Positions 7,670 through 13,857 are shown, numbered from the stretch's first letter. The stretch is 15,063 bases of DNA from Acidimicrobiia bacterium (GCA_025929005.1 JAICND010000005.1:1-15063); one strand, 5' to 3'. Numbers and translations are program-made. The notes: generated by a model from the sequence alone, not told the origin.

Positions 7670-8063
7670 ATGCGGCGACATCTACCAGGTAGCTCTAGTT
7701 GGAAACATCACCGACGATCCCGAGCTTCGCTACACGCAGAGTGGCGCGGCCCTCGCAAGCTTCACCGTCGCGGTCAGTCACCGCAGCAAGCACAACGGCG
7801 AGTGGCAGGACGTCAACGACGGGTTCTTCCGCTGCAGGGCATGGCGATCGGTCGCCGAGAACGCAGCGGTCACCCTTCACAAGGGTGACCGCGTGATGGT
7901 GATCGGGAAGCTCACCCAGCGGACCTTCGAGACCGACGGTCAGAAGCGCACCGTCGTGGAGATCCAGGTCCAGCACGTCGGACCGGACCTGCAGTTCGCT
8001 ACGGCAGAGGTAGCCAAGTCCACCGCAGAAGGTTCCCCGGCCCCTGCGGCGGCCGCCGGGTAG
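7670..8063 (+). pseudogene. ssb: ssb-like gene, copy 1, frameshifted directly after the start
   Basis: From 7674 to the TAG at 8061-8063 the frame encodes a nearly complete OB-fold SSB: YQVALVGNITDDPELRY, GAALASFTVAVSHRSK, then GKLTQRTF, EIQVQHVGPDLQFATAE and an Ala/Pro tail. It is about 130 residues and lacks the long acidic-tip tail of the housekeeping SSB. In this frame the codon before TGC is TGA (7668-7670) and there is no start codon. An ATG at 7670-7672 with GAGGG just upstream would be in frame if the single C at 7673 were absent, giving M-G-D-I-Y-Q-V. It is therefore either a recent pseudogene or a sequencing indel. SSB protects the single strand made during conjugative transfer and suits a relaxase element. 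Confidence 0.75.
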
Positions 8064-8084
8064 CCCTCCTCACCCGGCACGTCT

Positions 8085-8107
8085 GGAGCCCGGCGAAGCC
8101 GGGCTCC
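8085..8107. terminator. Hairpin after ssb copy 1
   Basis: A 10-bp perfect stem (GGAGCCCGGC at 8085-8094 and its complement at 8098-8107) with a GAA loop. No T-run follows. It separates the convergent ssb copy and the META lipoprotein gene. The hairpins after ssb copies 2 and 3 are related in sequence. Confidence 0.7.
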
Positions 8108-8116
8108 GCTCACGCC

Positions 8117-8938
8117 TCATAAGAAGGCCCGGTAAAGGAGCCGGTCTCGGCTGCGGGCCGCAAAGATCGTCAACCTATCGGCATTGACTTGGGCGGTGAA
8201 ACCGTCGCCGAGTGCGTCAATCACCGCTGCGACGAGCTTAAGCTCACGCTGGCTACATCGACCTCGGTAGCTTGTCTGGGTATTCAAGATCCGGTCGCCT
8301 TCCACGATCCAATTGCCGCTAAATTGTTTGCAGCCAGCGAAACCCTCGAACGTCCCACCTTTGTGGAGCGATAGCTCACCTCGGAGACTGAGCTTGTGTG
8401 GCTGTGGGTGGGTCGCCACGACTTTCTCAAGTTGCCATCGACGATCGATGATTGCGCGAATGGGCGGCGGTGAGGTCCGCTTGAACACCAGGCGTGACTC
8501 CGGCCCAGACAGGACCAACAGATCACCGTTTCGACCAATCGCCGTAGACGCATACAGTGCTGCGAGATATGAATCCTCCGGCGCTGGGCCGCTGCATCCC
8601 ATCTCATTGCGATAACCGCCGCCCGTAAAGGACAGATGGCCGCCCTCAATCGTGACCGGCGAAGCGTAGTAATTGCACCCGGTGTCGCCGTAGATGGCCT
8701 TGTCGTTGATGTGGCCCGTAATCTCCCAACCCTTCACGATTGGAACGTCACCCTCAGGGCCGGTCCCTTCTATCAAGCGCCAGAGGCCTTTGTAATCGGC
8801 TGGCTTTTCGGCGGGTGTTATGGCCGCTTCGCTCGTCGTGGGGGAGGGACGGCTGGCCGACAAACCACCCGGGTCGTCCCCACATGCCATCATCACAAGC
8901 AACACGGAGGCGACCAGGAGTCCACGCCACTTGTTCAT
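8117..8938 (-). CDS. Lipoprotein with two META/HslJ-like domains
   Basis: A 273-residue lipoprotein. I chose the ATG at 8938, although the frame is open to 9124, because MNKWRGLLVASVLLVMMAC is a clean lipoprotein signal with Cys19 at the cleavage point; the extra upstream residues would bury it. After a Ser/Pro/Thr linker come two META-type repeats. The first (about 50-155) has WRLIEGTG, GDTGCNYY and EMGCSGPAPEDSYLAAL. The second (about 163-265) has WQLEKVVA, GFAGCKQFSGNW and GRCSQRELKLVAAV. Each repeat keeps the GC and second Cys typical of HslJ-like domains. E. coli HslJ is linked to heat shock and novobiocin resistance, but the function here is unknown. It lies 25 bases downstream of the protease gene on the same strand and is probably cotranscribed. 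Confidence 0.85.
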   Translation of the reverse strand: MNKWRGLLVASVLLVMMACGDDPGGLSASRPSPTTSEAAITPAEKPADYKGLWRLIEGTGPEGDVPIVKGWEITGHINDKAIYGDTGCNYYASPVTIEGGHLSFTGGGYRNEMGCSGPAPEDSYLAALYASTAIGRNGDLLVLSGPESRLVFKRTSPPPIRAIIDRRWQLEKVVATHPQPHKLSLRGELSLHKGGTFEGFAGCKQFSGNWIVEGDRILNTQTSYRGRCSQRELKLVAAVIDALGDGFTAQVNADRLTIFAARSRDRLLYRAFL

Positions 8939-8963
8939 TTCCGTTCCCTTTTCAGATGGGCAA

Positions 8964-10211
8964 TCAGGGGGTGGCGATTCGAACCTGTACCCCCAGCGAT
9001 GACTCAAGGTAATCCTGCGCCATCCAATAGGAGTAACACTCCGTGTTCTCCGACTCGCGGCCACATGTCGTTTTGCCCGTGTGAATCCCATAGGCATCGT
9101 TGCTCTGGAACCACGGCCCACCACTATCGCCCTGGCTGGTCATGTCGCTGTTCATCCGAATCCATGTGGCGTTGTACTTGTTAGTTCCTGTGAGGGTGTC
9201 CGGGTCGAAGGACTTACCGCCGATGGTGCCACATCCATATCCAGTGATCTTTCCGAATTTGCAGACCACACCATTTATGGCCATGGCGGTACGGTTGACC
9301 CGGCCGTAGACCCATCGGGTAGTGCCCGAAAAATCGGTCCGGAATTTCTTTAGGTCGTCCAAACCCGGAGTCCTGTACCACTGGGCGTCGGCACTGTCCT
9401 GCTGCTTCTCGTTGACAAGGTCGAGCATGACGCCGCTGTGGTGGGCGACTACTTCGAAGTTGGGACAATGGGCCGCGTTGGCGATACCCTCGTCCCCGCT
9501 CGCAATGTGCAGGACAGTGAACCCTGACGTGCAGCCCTCCCCGGTGGAATCCATCCCTAGGCCTCCGTACGCATCCTGTTCTTCGATCGTACTTGCAGCG
9601 ACGTGGACCCTGTCGGCCGGGACACGCCCGAGGTCTGCTCGCCTGATCGCTTCCCGCGCCCCCTCAACGTCAGACCTTCCAGCGACGGCGACTAGCACGC
9701 GTCCACTCATGAGATCAATGTCGCTCCAGGTGAAGGGAACGCCGCGAATTCGGCCTAGAGCTTCTTGCGCGGTGTGCAGTGCCTTCTCTGTTAAGAGCGT
9801 TTCTCGCACTAACACGAATGGCTTTAGATCATCGAAGCCCAGGGAGGTGATTGCCTCGCGAACAGAAGGCCCTCCATTAGGTTCGGCCAGCACATGGAGG
9901 GAATAGTTGGGCCGATACTCGATGTACAAGCCACCGAACTCTGCGGGCCCTCTTTCGCTTAGTGCCGCTTGCAACTCTTCCACCCGAGGCTGCCTCTTGA
10001 TTGCGTCGAACGCATCGTCAACCGTGATGCCCTCCAGCTCCGACATGGAAGTAGCTTCGTACTCGCGCAGGGTCTCGTCGGTTATGCGTTGTGGTTCCTC
10101 TGCAGGGGCAGGCCCGTCGGCTGAAGGTTCTTGAGCTTGAGCAGCAAGAGGCGAGATGAGTACTGACATAGCAAATGCTGCGACGCATAGTCGCGAAACT
10201 ACGGAATTCAA
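8964..10211 (-). CDS. Secreted trypsin-like serine protease with pro-region (S1 family)
   Basis: A 415-residue protein from the TTG at 10211. AAGGAG lies seven bases upstream and the frame opens with a signal peptide (residues 1-26, cleavage near AQA/QEP). A long pro-region follows (about 30-205) resembling the folding propeptides of alpha-lytic-type and streptogrisin-type proteases. The catalytic domain (about 220-415) carries the triad His248 (NAAHC), Asp275 (SADAQ) and Ser363 (GDSGGPW), plus three Cys pairs likely to be disulfides: 227/249, 317/327 and 383/392. The family cleaves proteins outside the cell after self-processing. All catalytic residues are present. The frame extends upstream to 10283, but that would place 24 residues before the signal. 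An out-of-frame ATG-AAT-TGA overlaps the leader between the ribosome site and the TTG. A secreted protease is unusual cargo for a small mobilizable element. Confidence 0.9.
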   Translation of the reverse strand: MNSVVSRLCVAAFAMSVLISPLAAQAQEPSADGPAPAEEPQRITDETLREYEATSMSELEGITVDDAFDAIKRQPRVEELQAALSERGPAEFGGLYIEYRPNYSLHVLAEPNGGPSVREAITSLGFDDLKPFVLVRETLLTEKALHTAQEALGRIRGVPFTWSDIDLMSGRVLVAVAGRSDVEGAREAIRRADLGRVPADRVHVAASTIEEQDAYGGLGMDSTGEGCTSGFTVLHIASGDEGIANAAHCPNFEVVAHHSGVMLDLVNEKQQDSADAQWYRTPGLDDLKKFRTDFSGTTRWVYGRVNRTAMAINGVVCKFGKITGYGCGTIGGKSFDPDTLTGTNKYNATWIRMNSDMTSQGDSGGPWFQSNDAYGIHTGKTTCGRESENTECYSYWMAQDYLESSLGVQVRIATP

Positions 10212-10376
10212 TTCATAGCTCCTTGGTATTAGTGCGGGTGTCCGCCCGGCTTCGAATAGGTACTTCGGCAAGATAGGGAGCAATGGGACAGACCGCCATA
10301 GCCCCTTAGAACCGGATTTCGGGATCGAATCTGACTAGTTACCTATTTCGGGCACGCGCCTTGCCTGGGCAGCGCT

Positions 10377-10698
10377 GGTGGCGCGGCCTCGCAAGCTTCA
10401 CCGTCGCGGTCTCCCACCGCAGCAAGACCAACGGCGAGTGGCAGGACGTCAATGATGGGTCCTCCGCTGCACGGCATGGCGATCGGTCGCCGAGAACGTG
10501 AGCCACACCGTCCACAAGGGGGACCGCGTGATGGTGATCGGGAAGCTCACCCAGCGGACCTTCGAGGTCGAAGGTCAGAAGCGGAGGAGCATCGAAATCC
10601 AAGTCCAGCACGTGGGCCCCGACCTTCAGTTTGCAACGGCTGAGATCACCAAGCCCTCGTCGGGCGACTCCCTGGCGCCCGTCGAGCAGACCGCGTAG
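10377..10698 (+). pseudogene. ssb-like gene, copy 2, truncated and frameshifted
   Basis: Homology to ssb copy 1 begins abruptly near 10377 at the GAALASFTVAVSHRSK part, so the first about 20 codons are missing. One base is lost near 10387 (GCGGCCTCG against GCGGCCCTCG) and another near 10459, where GGGTTCTTCC of copy 1 is GGGTCCTCC. From 10498 (GTG) the original frame is intact to TAG at 10698 and encodes the C-terminal 66 residues (GKLTQRTFEVEGQKRR, EIQVQHVGPDLQFATAE, a short Pro/Ala tail). That fragment lacks half of the OB fold and is unlikely to work. Confidence 0.8.
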
Positions 10699-10717
10699 CC
10701 CTCCCCACGCGGTCCGC

Positions 10718-10743
10718 GAGAGCCCGGCTTCGGCTGGGCTCTC
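10718..10743 (+). terminator. Hairpin with TTCG loop after ssb copy 2
   Basis: An 11-bp stem (10718-10728/10733-10743, one G-T wobble) closed by a TTCG tetraloop and starting 20 bases after the ssb stop. The same element follows copy 3. Confidence 0.7.
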
Positions 10744-10844
10744 AGCGCGCGTTTGGGTTCTGCCGTCGAGGTCGCAGCTCCGAGTGCGGCGAGTGCCCAG
10801 CGAGCCGCCGAGCGCAGCGAGTCAACGAGGAGAACGACCGAAGA

Positions 10845-11039
10845 CGGATGTGGTGGGCATGCGGGTCTTCGTGGCCGGCAAGCTCGTCCAGCGCAGCTGG
10901 CAGGACGACGCCGGCAACAAGCGCCAGAGCGTGGAGATCCAGGTCCACCACGTCGGGCCCGACCTTCAATTCGCAACTGCGGAGAGATCACCAAGCCCTC
11001 AGCGGCCGACTCCCCGGCGCCCGCTGAGCAGACCGCGTG
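10845..11039 (+). pseudogene. ssb-like gene, copy 3, 3' half with frameshift
   Basis: Codons from about 10857 read MRVFVAGKLVQRSW, then KRQSVEIQVHHVGPDLQFATAE, the second half of an SSB OB fold. Two extra bases at GCGGAGAGATCACC (copy 2: GCTGAGATCACC) shift the tail, whose original frame ITKPSAADSPAPAEQTA resumes and ends at TGA 11037-11039. The central part differs clearly from copies 1 and 2, but the tail is close to copy 2. It may therefore come from another ssb joined to the same 3' end. Confidence 0.75.
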
Positions 11040-11060
11040 ACCCTCCTCAACGCGGTCCGC

Positions 11061-11086
11061 GAGAGCCCGGCTTCGGCCGGGCTCTT
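11061..11086 (+). terminator. Hairpin with TTCG loop after ssb copy 3
   Basis: An 11-bp stem (11061-11071/11076-11086) closed by TTCG, matching the hairpin after copy 2 at almost every base and displaced from it by 343 bp. Confidence 0.7.
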
Positions 11087-11159
11087 CGCGCGAGTCTGGG
11101 GTATTGCCGTCAAGGTCACGCTACCGACATGGTCTCCGTCGTCTACCGCAGCCGATTAT

Positions 11160-11173
11160 CGGGATTTTTCCCG
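11160..11173 (-). terminator. Weak hairpin downstream of the small lipoprotein gene
   Basis: CGGGA (11160-11164) and its complement (11169-11173) enclose TTTT, with further imperfect pairing outside. It sits 35 bases beyond the - strand stop at 11208 and may end that transcript. Otherwise 11087-11207 holds nothing I can identify. Confidence 0.3.
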
Positions 11174-11207
11174 GATATTCAACGCCATATGACCTTCGAT
11201 GCAGGGC

Positions 11208-11621
11208 TTAGGAATCAATTGTCAAAGCAAGTCGACGAGGCCGGCCATGCTCCGAGAAGTGAAGGTCGATGTAGAAGTCCGAAGGCGTGGTGGTTACTCT
11301 GACTGCATCTTCAACCGAGAGGGTGGTCTCGCATATGCGTCCGGGGTTCGCTTCGGGTGGCTCGAAGAAGGAAACGAGAACAGGATCCGTCAAACCCTTT
11401 CTGCTTAGATGAAGATCGACAGCTTTCGCCATGGGGTCGACGCCTTCGAGGCATGTTCGACCAGTAGAAGGTACGACGCTTAGCATCCCTTCGTCAGAGC
11501 CAAGCTCATAGTGGACGACTTGGGTTTGCTCTTGCTCTTGGGAGGTGCAGCTCGCCAATGAGGGAACCACTACCAGAAATGCCGTGGCCAGTCCAGTGAC
11601 TGCCGTCCACTTACTGAACAT
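11208..11621 (-). CDS. Small lipoprotein of unknown function
   Basis: A 137-residue protein. I chose the ATG at 11621 because MFSKWTAVTGLATAFLVVVPSLASC is a typical lipoprotein signal ending in LASC, with Cys25 lipidated; the frame extends to 11735 but without a signal. The mature part begins with a Gln/Glu-rich linker (TSQEQEQTQ) and then a mixed alpha/beta domain of about 100 residues with two further Cys (TGRTCLEG and GRICETT). I recognise no family. Its start overlaps the stop of the upstream gene by 11 bases (ATGTTCAGTAA) and has no ribosome site of its own, so translation is probably coupled to that gene. The two products may act together at the cell surface. Confidence 0.75.
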   Translation of the reverse strand: MFSKWTAVTGLATAFLVVVPSLASCTSQEQEQTQVVHYELGSDEGMLSVVPSTGRTCLEGVDPMAKAVDLHLSRKGLTDPVLVSFFEPPEANPGRICETTLSVEDAVRVTTTPSDFYIDLHFSEHGRPRRLALTIDS

Positions 11622-12306
11622 CACTGCATTCGATTGTCGCTGATTCGGGTTGGGAATCTCCTGAAGGACCGGATAGATCGAATGCAACACCAGGGCGCTG
11701 GCCTTCTGCGCTGAACATCCCAAACGGCTGCTCAAACAAGGTGGCGCCGCCGGCCATTACACGGGCAAGGCACTCTTGTGGCATTGGTGCACCTGTACCG
11801 GTCCAGACAAGATCAGCAACGAAGTGGAACGTGGCTTCTCCGAAGGCCCCAGTCGGGTCGCGTCTGACATTGATGTTCTGGAACTCCCATCGACCGCCCA
11901 TGTCCGAAGCACCAGAGACACAATCAACCCGTACGTCCGACGGCTTCTCACTGGGGAAGGGGAGTGCCAGCTCAGTGTGGATGGGTACGAAATCCCTGGT
12001 CAAAGAGTAGAGATCAAAGGCTTTCTCAGCAATGGTTCCCCCGTCGGAATCAAGAGCGATTGCTGTGCAGTTCTGAAGCCCAGGAAATTCGTCGCCTTCC
12101 CATGCAATCTCGTATGCCACGGTGACGTCGATGGGCTGGCCGGGTCGGTCAGGCGAGCCTTCATTCGGCGAGATCCGAACGTTTCGGAAGCGGTACCCGC
12201 CCAGTTGCTGCTCCTGGCGCACTTGCGCGGCAAGGACAGTGGTCGATGCCATTGCAATCCCGAATACAACGATTGCCACGAGGGCGGAACTGAGGTAACG
12301 AATCAT
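11611..12306 (-). CDS. Exported protein with two related beta-rich lobes, unknown function
   Basis: A 231-residue protein with a signal peptide (residues 1-26, MIRYLSSALVAIVVFGIAMAS, cleavage near VLA/AQV). The mature part looks like an internal duplication. Lobe 1 (about 35-132) runs GGYRFRNVRISP, then VAYEIAWEGDEFPGLQNCTA, AFDLYSL and VDCVSG. Lobe 2 (about 140-231) runs GRWEFQNINVRRDP, then FVADLVWTGTGAPMPQECLA, PFGMFSA and IECSD. Each lobe therefore has one Cys after the W-x-G-x-x-P motif and one at its end, probably a disulfide within an Ig-like or C2-like sandwich. The family is unknown to me. AAGGAGG lies 6 bases before the ATG. It is first in a likely operon with the lipoprotein that overlaps its 3' end. 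Confidence 0.8.
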   Translation of the reverse strand: MIRYLSSALVAIVVFGIAMASTTVLAAQVRQEQQLGGYRFRNVRISPNEGSPDRPGQPIDVTVAYEIAWEGDEFPGLQNCTAIALDSDGGTIAEKAFDLYSLTRDFVPIHTELALPFPSEKPSDVRVDCVSGASDMGGRWEFQNINVRRDPTGAFGEATFHFVADLVWTGTGAPMPQECLARVMAGGATLFEQPFGMFSAEGQRPGVAFDLSGPSGDSQPESATIECSDVQ

Positions 12307-12321
12307 GTCTCCCTCCTTATC

Positions 12322-12864
12322 TCAACACAACAAGTCTTGCTGAGCATCGTCATATGACCCTGATCCGTTGTTGTCGTAGTAGAGAACGTCTGGATGCCCG
12401 TACTCATGCTGTTCGCCGTAGGCTCGATCGTTGAAGTCGTCGTCGTTCACCCGGATCTCATCCAAGTGCTGACCTGTGCAGACATCGTCCTTATCGGGAC
12501 CCGCGTTGTCATAGAAGTAATCGTTGCCATCTCCACCTCGGCCGATATCAGTGGTCCCCGGGCCGTTGTCCCCCAACCAGAAGCTGTCAGGGCCCCGCCC
12601 GGCATGCGCCGTATCCGCATGCACGTCAAGATGGCCCTCGTCCTGATAAGTGGACGGCCCGTAGGCCCAGACTGTGTCACCCCCTGCCCACGTCCAGAAC
12701 TCATCGCATTGAGTGTCGGATCCGTAAAAGGTATCTGGGCCAGAGCCGCCCACATGTTGGAGACACTCCGCACGATGACTTGCCAATGCATTCGGGAGTA
12801 GCGCTCCGGCGAGCACACCCAGGATTGCGGCCACTAGAACAGTACGGAAAGTATTGGCAGACAT
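12322..12864 (-). CDS. Secreted Gly/Asp-rich repeat protein (RTX-like pattern)
   Basis: A 180-residue protein. The ATG at 12864 is chosen because it starts a good signal peptide (MSANTFRTVLVAAILGVLAGALLPNALA, cleavage at ALA/SH); the frame is open to 12930. The mature part is rich in Gly, Asp, Asn, Tyr and Trp with irregular repeats such as GGSGPDTFYGSD, GRGPDSFWLGDNGPG and GRGGDGNDYFYDNAGPD. These resemble calcium-binding RTX nonapeptides (GGxGxDxxx) but are too irregular for a confident family call. Three Cys pairs may be possible. It ends 15 bases before the start of the two-lobed protein gene and lies upstream on the same strand, so the three genes may form one transcript. A role in surface attachment or matrix is possible but unproven. 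Confidence 0.75.
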   Translation of the reverse strand: MSANTFRTVLVAAILGVLAGALLPNALASHRAECLQHVGGSGPDTFYGSDTQCDEFWTWAGGDTVWAYGPSTYQDEGHLDVHADTAHAGRGPDSFWLGDNGPGTTDIGRGGDGNDYFYDNAGPDKDDVCTGQHLDEIRVNDDDFNDRAYGEQHEYGHPDVLYYDNNGSGSYDDAQQDLLC

Positions 12865-12949
12865 ACTGGTTCGCCCCCTTTCGTCTGTTGACCCCTTCCC
12901 GCCCTGATTCACAACGAAACCAATAGGCATGGGCCTTTTTCGGTTCGCA

Positions 12950-13045
12950 GACCGTCGAGATCCAGGTCACCTACGTGGGACCGGACCTCCAGTTCGCTAC
13001 CGCAGAGGAAGCCAAGTCCCCGGCAGAGGGTTCCCGGCCCACGAG
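12950..13045 (+). pseudogene. ssb-like gene, copy 4, 3' remnant
   Basis: Codons from about 12951 read TVEIQVTYVGPDLQFATAE, then EAKSPAEGSRP, matching the last strand and tail of ssb copy 1 (VVEIQVQHVGPDLQFATAE, VAKSTAEGSP). Homology begins abruptly near 12950 and the original stop is gone. It begins some 85 bases upstream of the exported-protein operon and is oriented against it. It marks the right border of the second cargo block. Confidence 0.75.
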
Positions 13046-13060
13046 GTCTTTCTTCACCCA

Positions 13061-13116
13061 TCGCTGCCTCCTGTCGCCGATCGCTGCCTCCTGTCGCCGA
13101 TCGCTGGCTCTCTAGC
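13061..13116 (+). repeat. 20-bp tandem repeat, two full copies plus a partial third
   Basis: TCGCTGCCTCCTGTCGCCGA occurs at 13061-13080 and 13081-13100, and a decayed third copy starts at 13101 (TCGCTGGCTC...). It lies between the ssb remnant and xis, in a 220-base stretch without a gene. It could be a binding array near xis or simple slippage. Confidence 0.75.
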
Positions 13117-13263
13117 AGGGCCGGTGCCGAGCGCAAGGGCGCTCCGTTCCTCCCTGCGGTCCGGTACTCGCGTCTCTGCGAGATGCCCCCAGAGGTCACC
13201 CTTGTCACTCGGCCCCTAAGGCCCTGCTTCCGGCCGCTCAACGGCGACTGGAAGGAGACGGCG

Positions 13264-13503
13264 ATGGCTAGGACGAAGAAGAACCTCGACTCGGACCGCA
13301 CGCACAACGTGCTCACGCCATCGCTCGACATCTCGTCACGGTTGCTATCCGCCGAAGAAGTTGCTCGCATCCTCGTTGTCCCGGTCAACACGCTTTACTG
13401 CTGGCGCTACAAGGGCACCGGTCCCAAAGCCTTCCGCGTCGGCAAGCACCTCCGCTATCGGTTTAGCGACGTGATCGCGTGGCTCGAGCGCTCGCAGCGA
13501 TGA
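13264..13503 (+). CDS. xis: Excisionase-type HTH DNA-binding protein
   Basis: A 79-residue protein. After a basic N-terminus of about 25 residues it carries a MerR-like winged HTH of the HTH_17/excisionase type (about 27-75): LLSAEEVARILVVPVNTLYCWRYKGTGPKAFRVGKHLRYRFSDVIAWLE. Such proteins bend attachment-site DNA and direct the integrase towards excision; some act as transcription regulators instead. The ATG at 13264 has AAGGAG at 13252-13257. It is the last gene before attR, so in the excised circle it would lie about 350 bp upstream of int on the same strand, the arrangement usual for xis-int pairs. The product is intact in length and key features. Confidence 0.88.
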   Translation: MARTKKNLDSDRTHNVLTPSLDISSRLLSAEEVARILVVPVNTLYCWRYKGTGPKAFRVGKHLRYRFSDVIAWLERSQR

Positions 13504-13566
13504 TCTTCGTGTTCGATGGCGCCCGAGATCTTCGAATGCCGCGGACCTGCATCCGCCGCAAGCAGA

Positions 13567-13588
13567 AAAAAGTCCGCAAAAAGTCCGC
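13567..13588 (+). repeat. Right candidate integrase arm-type sites (two 11-bp tandem repeats)
   Basis: AAAAAGTCCGC occurs twice with no gap (13567-13577 and 13578-13588). One exact and one degenerate copy lie near the left end in the same orientation. They are 110 bases inside the right core. The gap 13504-13857 otherwise holds only the attR sequence and a hairpin before the next gene. Confidence 0.7.
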
Positions 13589-13698
13589 GAGACAACCGAA
13601 AACGACCATCAATGACCATGAACAACAATCAATAAAAGTGCTGGTCGCACAGGGCGATTTACGAAATTGTGCAGGTCAGCGAAATAGCGGAAATGGCA

Positions 13699-13743
13699 TT
13701 CCTAAACCTGGTGTCGCCAGTTCGAATCTGGCCGAGGGCACGA
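13699..13743 (+). other. attR: 19-bp core plus the displaced 3' end of the host tRNA-Arg
   Basis: 13699-13717 is identical to the core in the tRNA. Then 13718-13740 continues as a tRNA 3' part: T arm GCCAG/CTGGC around TTCGAAT and acceptor strand CGAGGGC with discriminator A13740. Bases 13741-13743 are CGA, so no CCA is encoded. The acceptor strand is the exact complement of the tRNA 5' strand at 759-765, showing that this was the original chromosomal 3' end before insertion. Confidence 0.92.
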
Positions 13744-13818
13744 AGCGGTGTCGTGGTCCGGGTGATGCTGGTCGAGGGTCGCCACCTGGCTGCAGGAAGC
13801 AACACCTGTGCGGCGAAT

Positions 13819-13842
13819 CGGTATGGCAACGCATCCATACCG
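13819..13842 (+). promoter_or_regulatory. Hairpin or operator just upstream of the secreted paralog pair
   Basis: CGGTATGG (13819-13826) and its complement (13835-13842) are separated by 8 bases. The repeat ends 15 bases before the ATG at 13858, so in RNA it would lie next to the ribosome site AGAGAGG, or in DNA act as an operator. Confidence 0.45.
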
Positions 13843-13857
13843 TCAGAGAGGTTCGCC

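Larger units (their letters stand above)
790..13717. mobile_element. Integrative and mobilizable element in tRNA-Arg (about 12.9 kb)
   Basis: The element is bounded by two identical 19-bp cores (790-808 and 13699-13717). It has a tyrosine integrase next to the left end, an excisionase candidate next to the right end, and a MobF relaxase inside. I see no TraB/FtsK-type DNA pump, type IV secretion gene or replication initiator. That makes it mobilizable rather than self-transmissible, unless such genes act in trans. The backbone is int, relaxase, ssb and xis; the cargo is mostly exported proteins on the - strand. On excision the circle would place xis, attP and int in that order on one strand. 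Confidence 0.88.

Noticed and set aside
8939..9124. N-terminal extension of the META lipoprotein
   Set aside because: It would bury the lipoprotein signal, overlap the 3' end of the protease gene and is rich in Arg/Pro without domain character.
10212..10283. 24-residue N-terminal extension of the protease
   Set aside because: The TTG at 10211 has a strong ribosome site and starts directly with the signal peptide; the extension would precede the signal.
10631..11302. Open frame of 223 codons across ssb copies 2 and 3
   Set aside because: It only encodes SSB-like sequence in the middle (copy 3). The start lies in a wrong frame of copy 2 and the end runs into unrelated sequence, so it is a chance fusion of pseudogene frames.
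13061..13116. CRISPR array
   Set aside because: The repeats are directly adjacent with no spacers, only two full copies exist, and there are no cas genes.
12909..13391. Open frame on the - strand opposite xis and ssb copy 4
   Set aside because: It is antisense to xis, which has a ribosome site and a clear HTH; the translation is Arg/Ser-rich and lacks motifs.
13699..13743. Second tRNA gene at attR
   Set aside because: Only the part from the anticodon loop to the 3' end is present; the acceptor 5' strand, D arm and 5' anticodon stem are missing.
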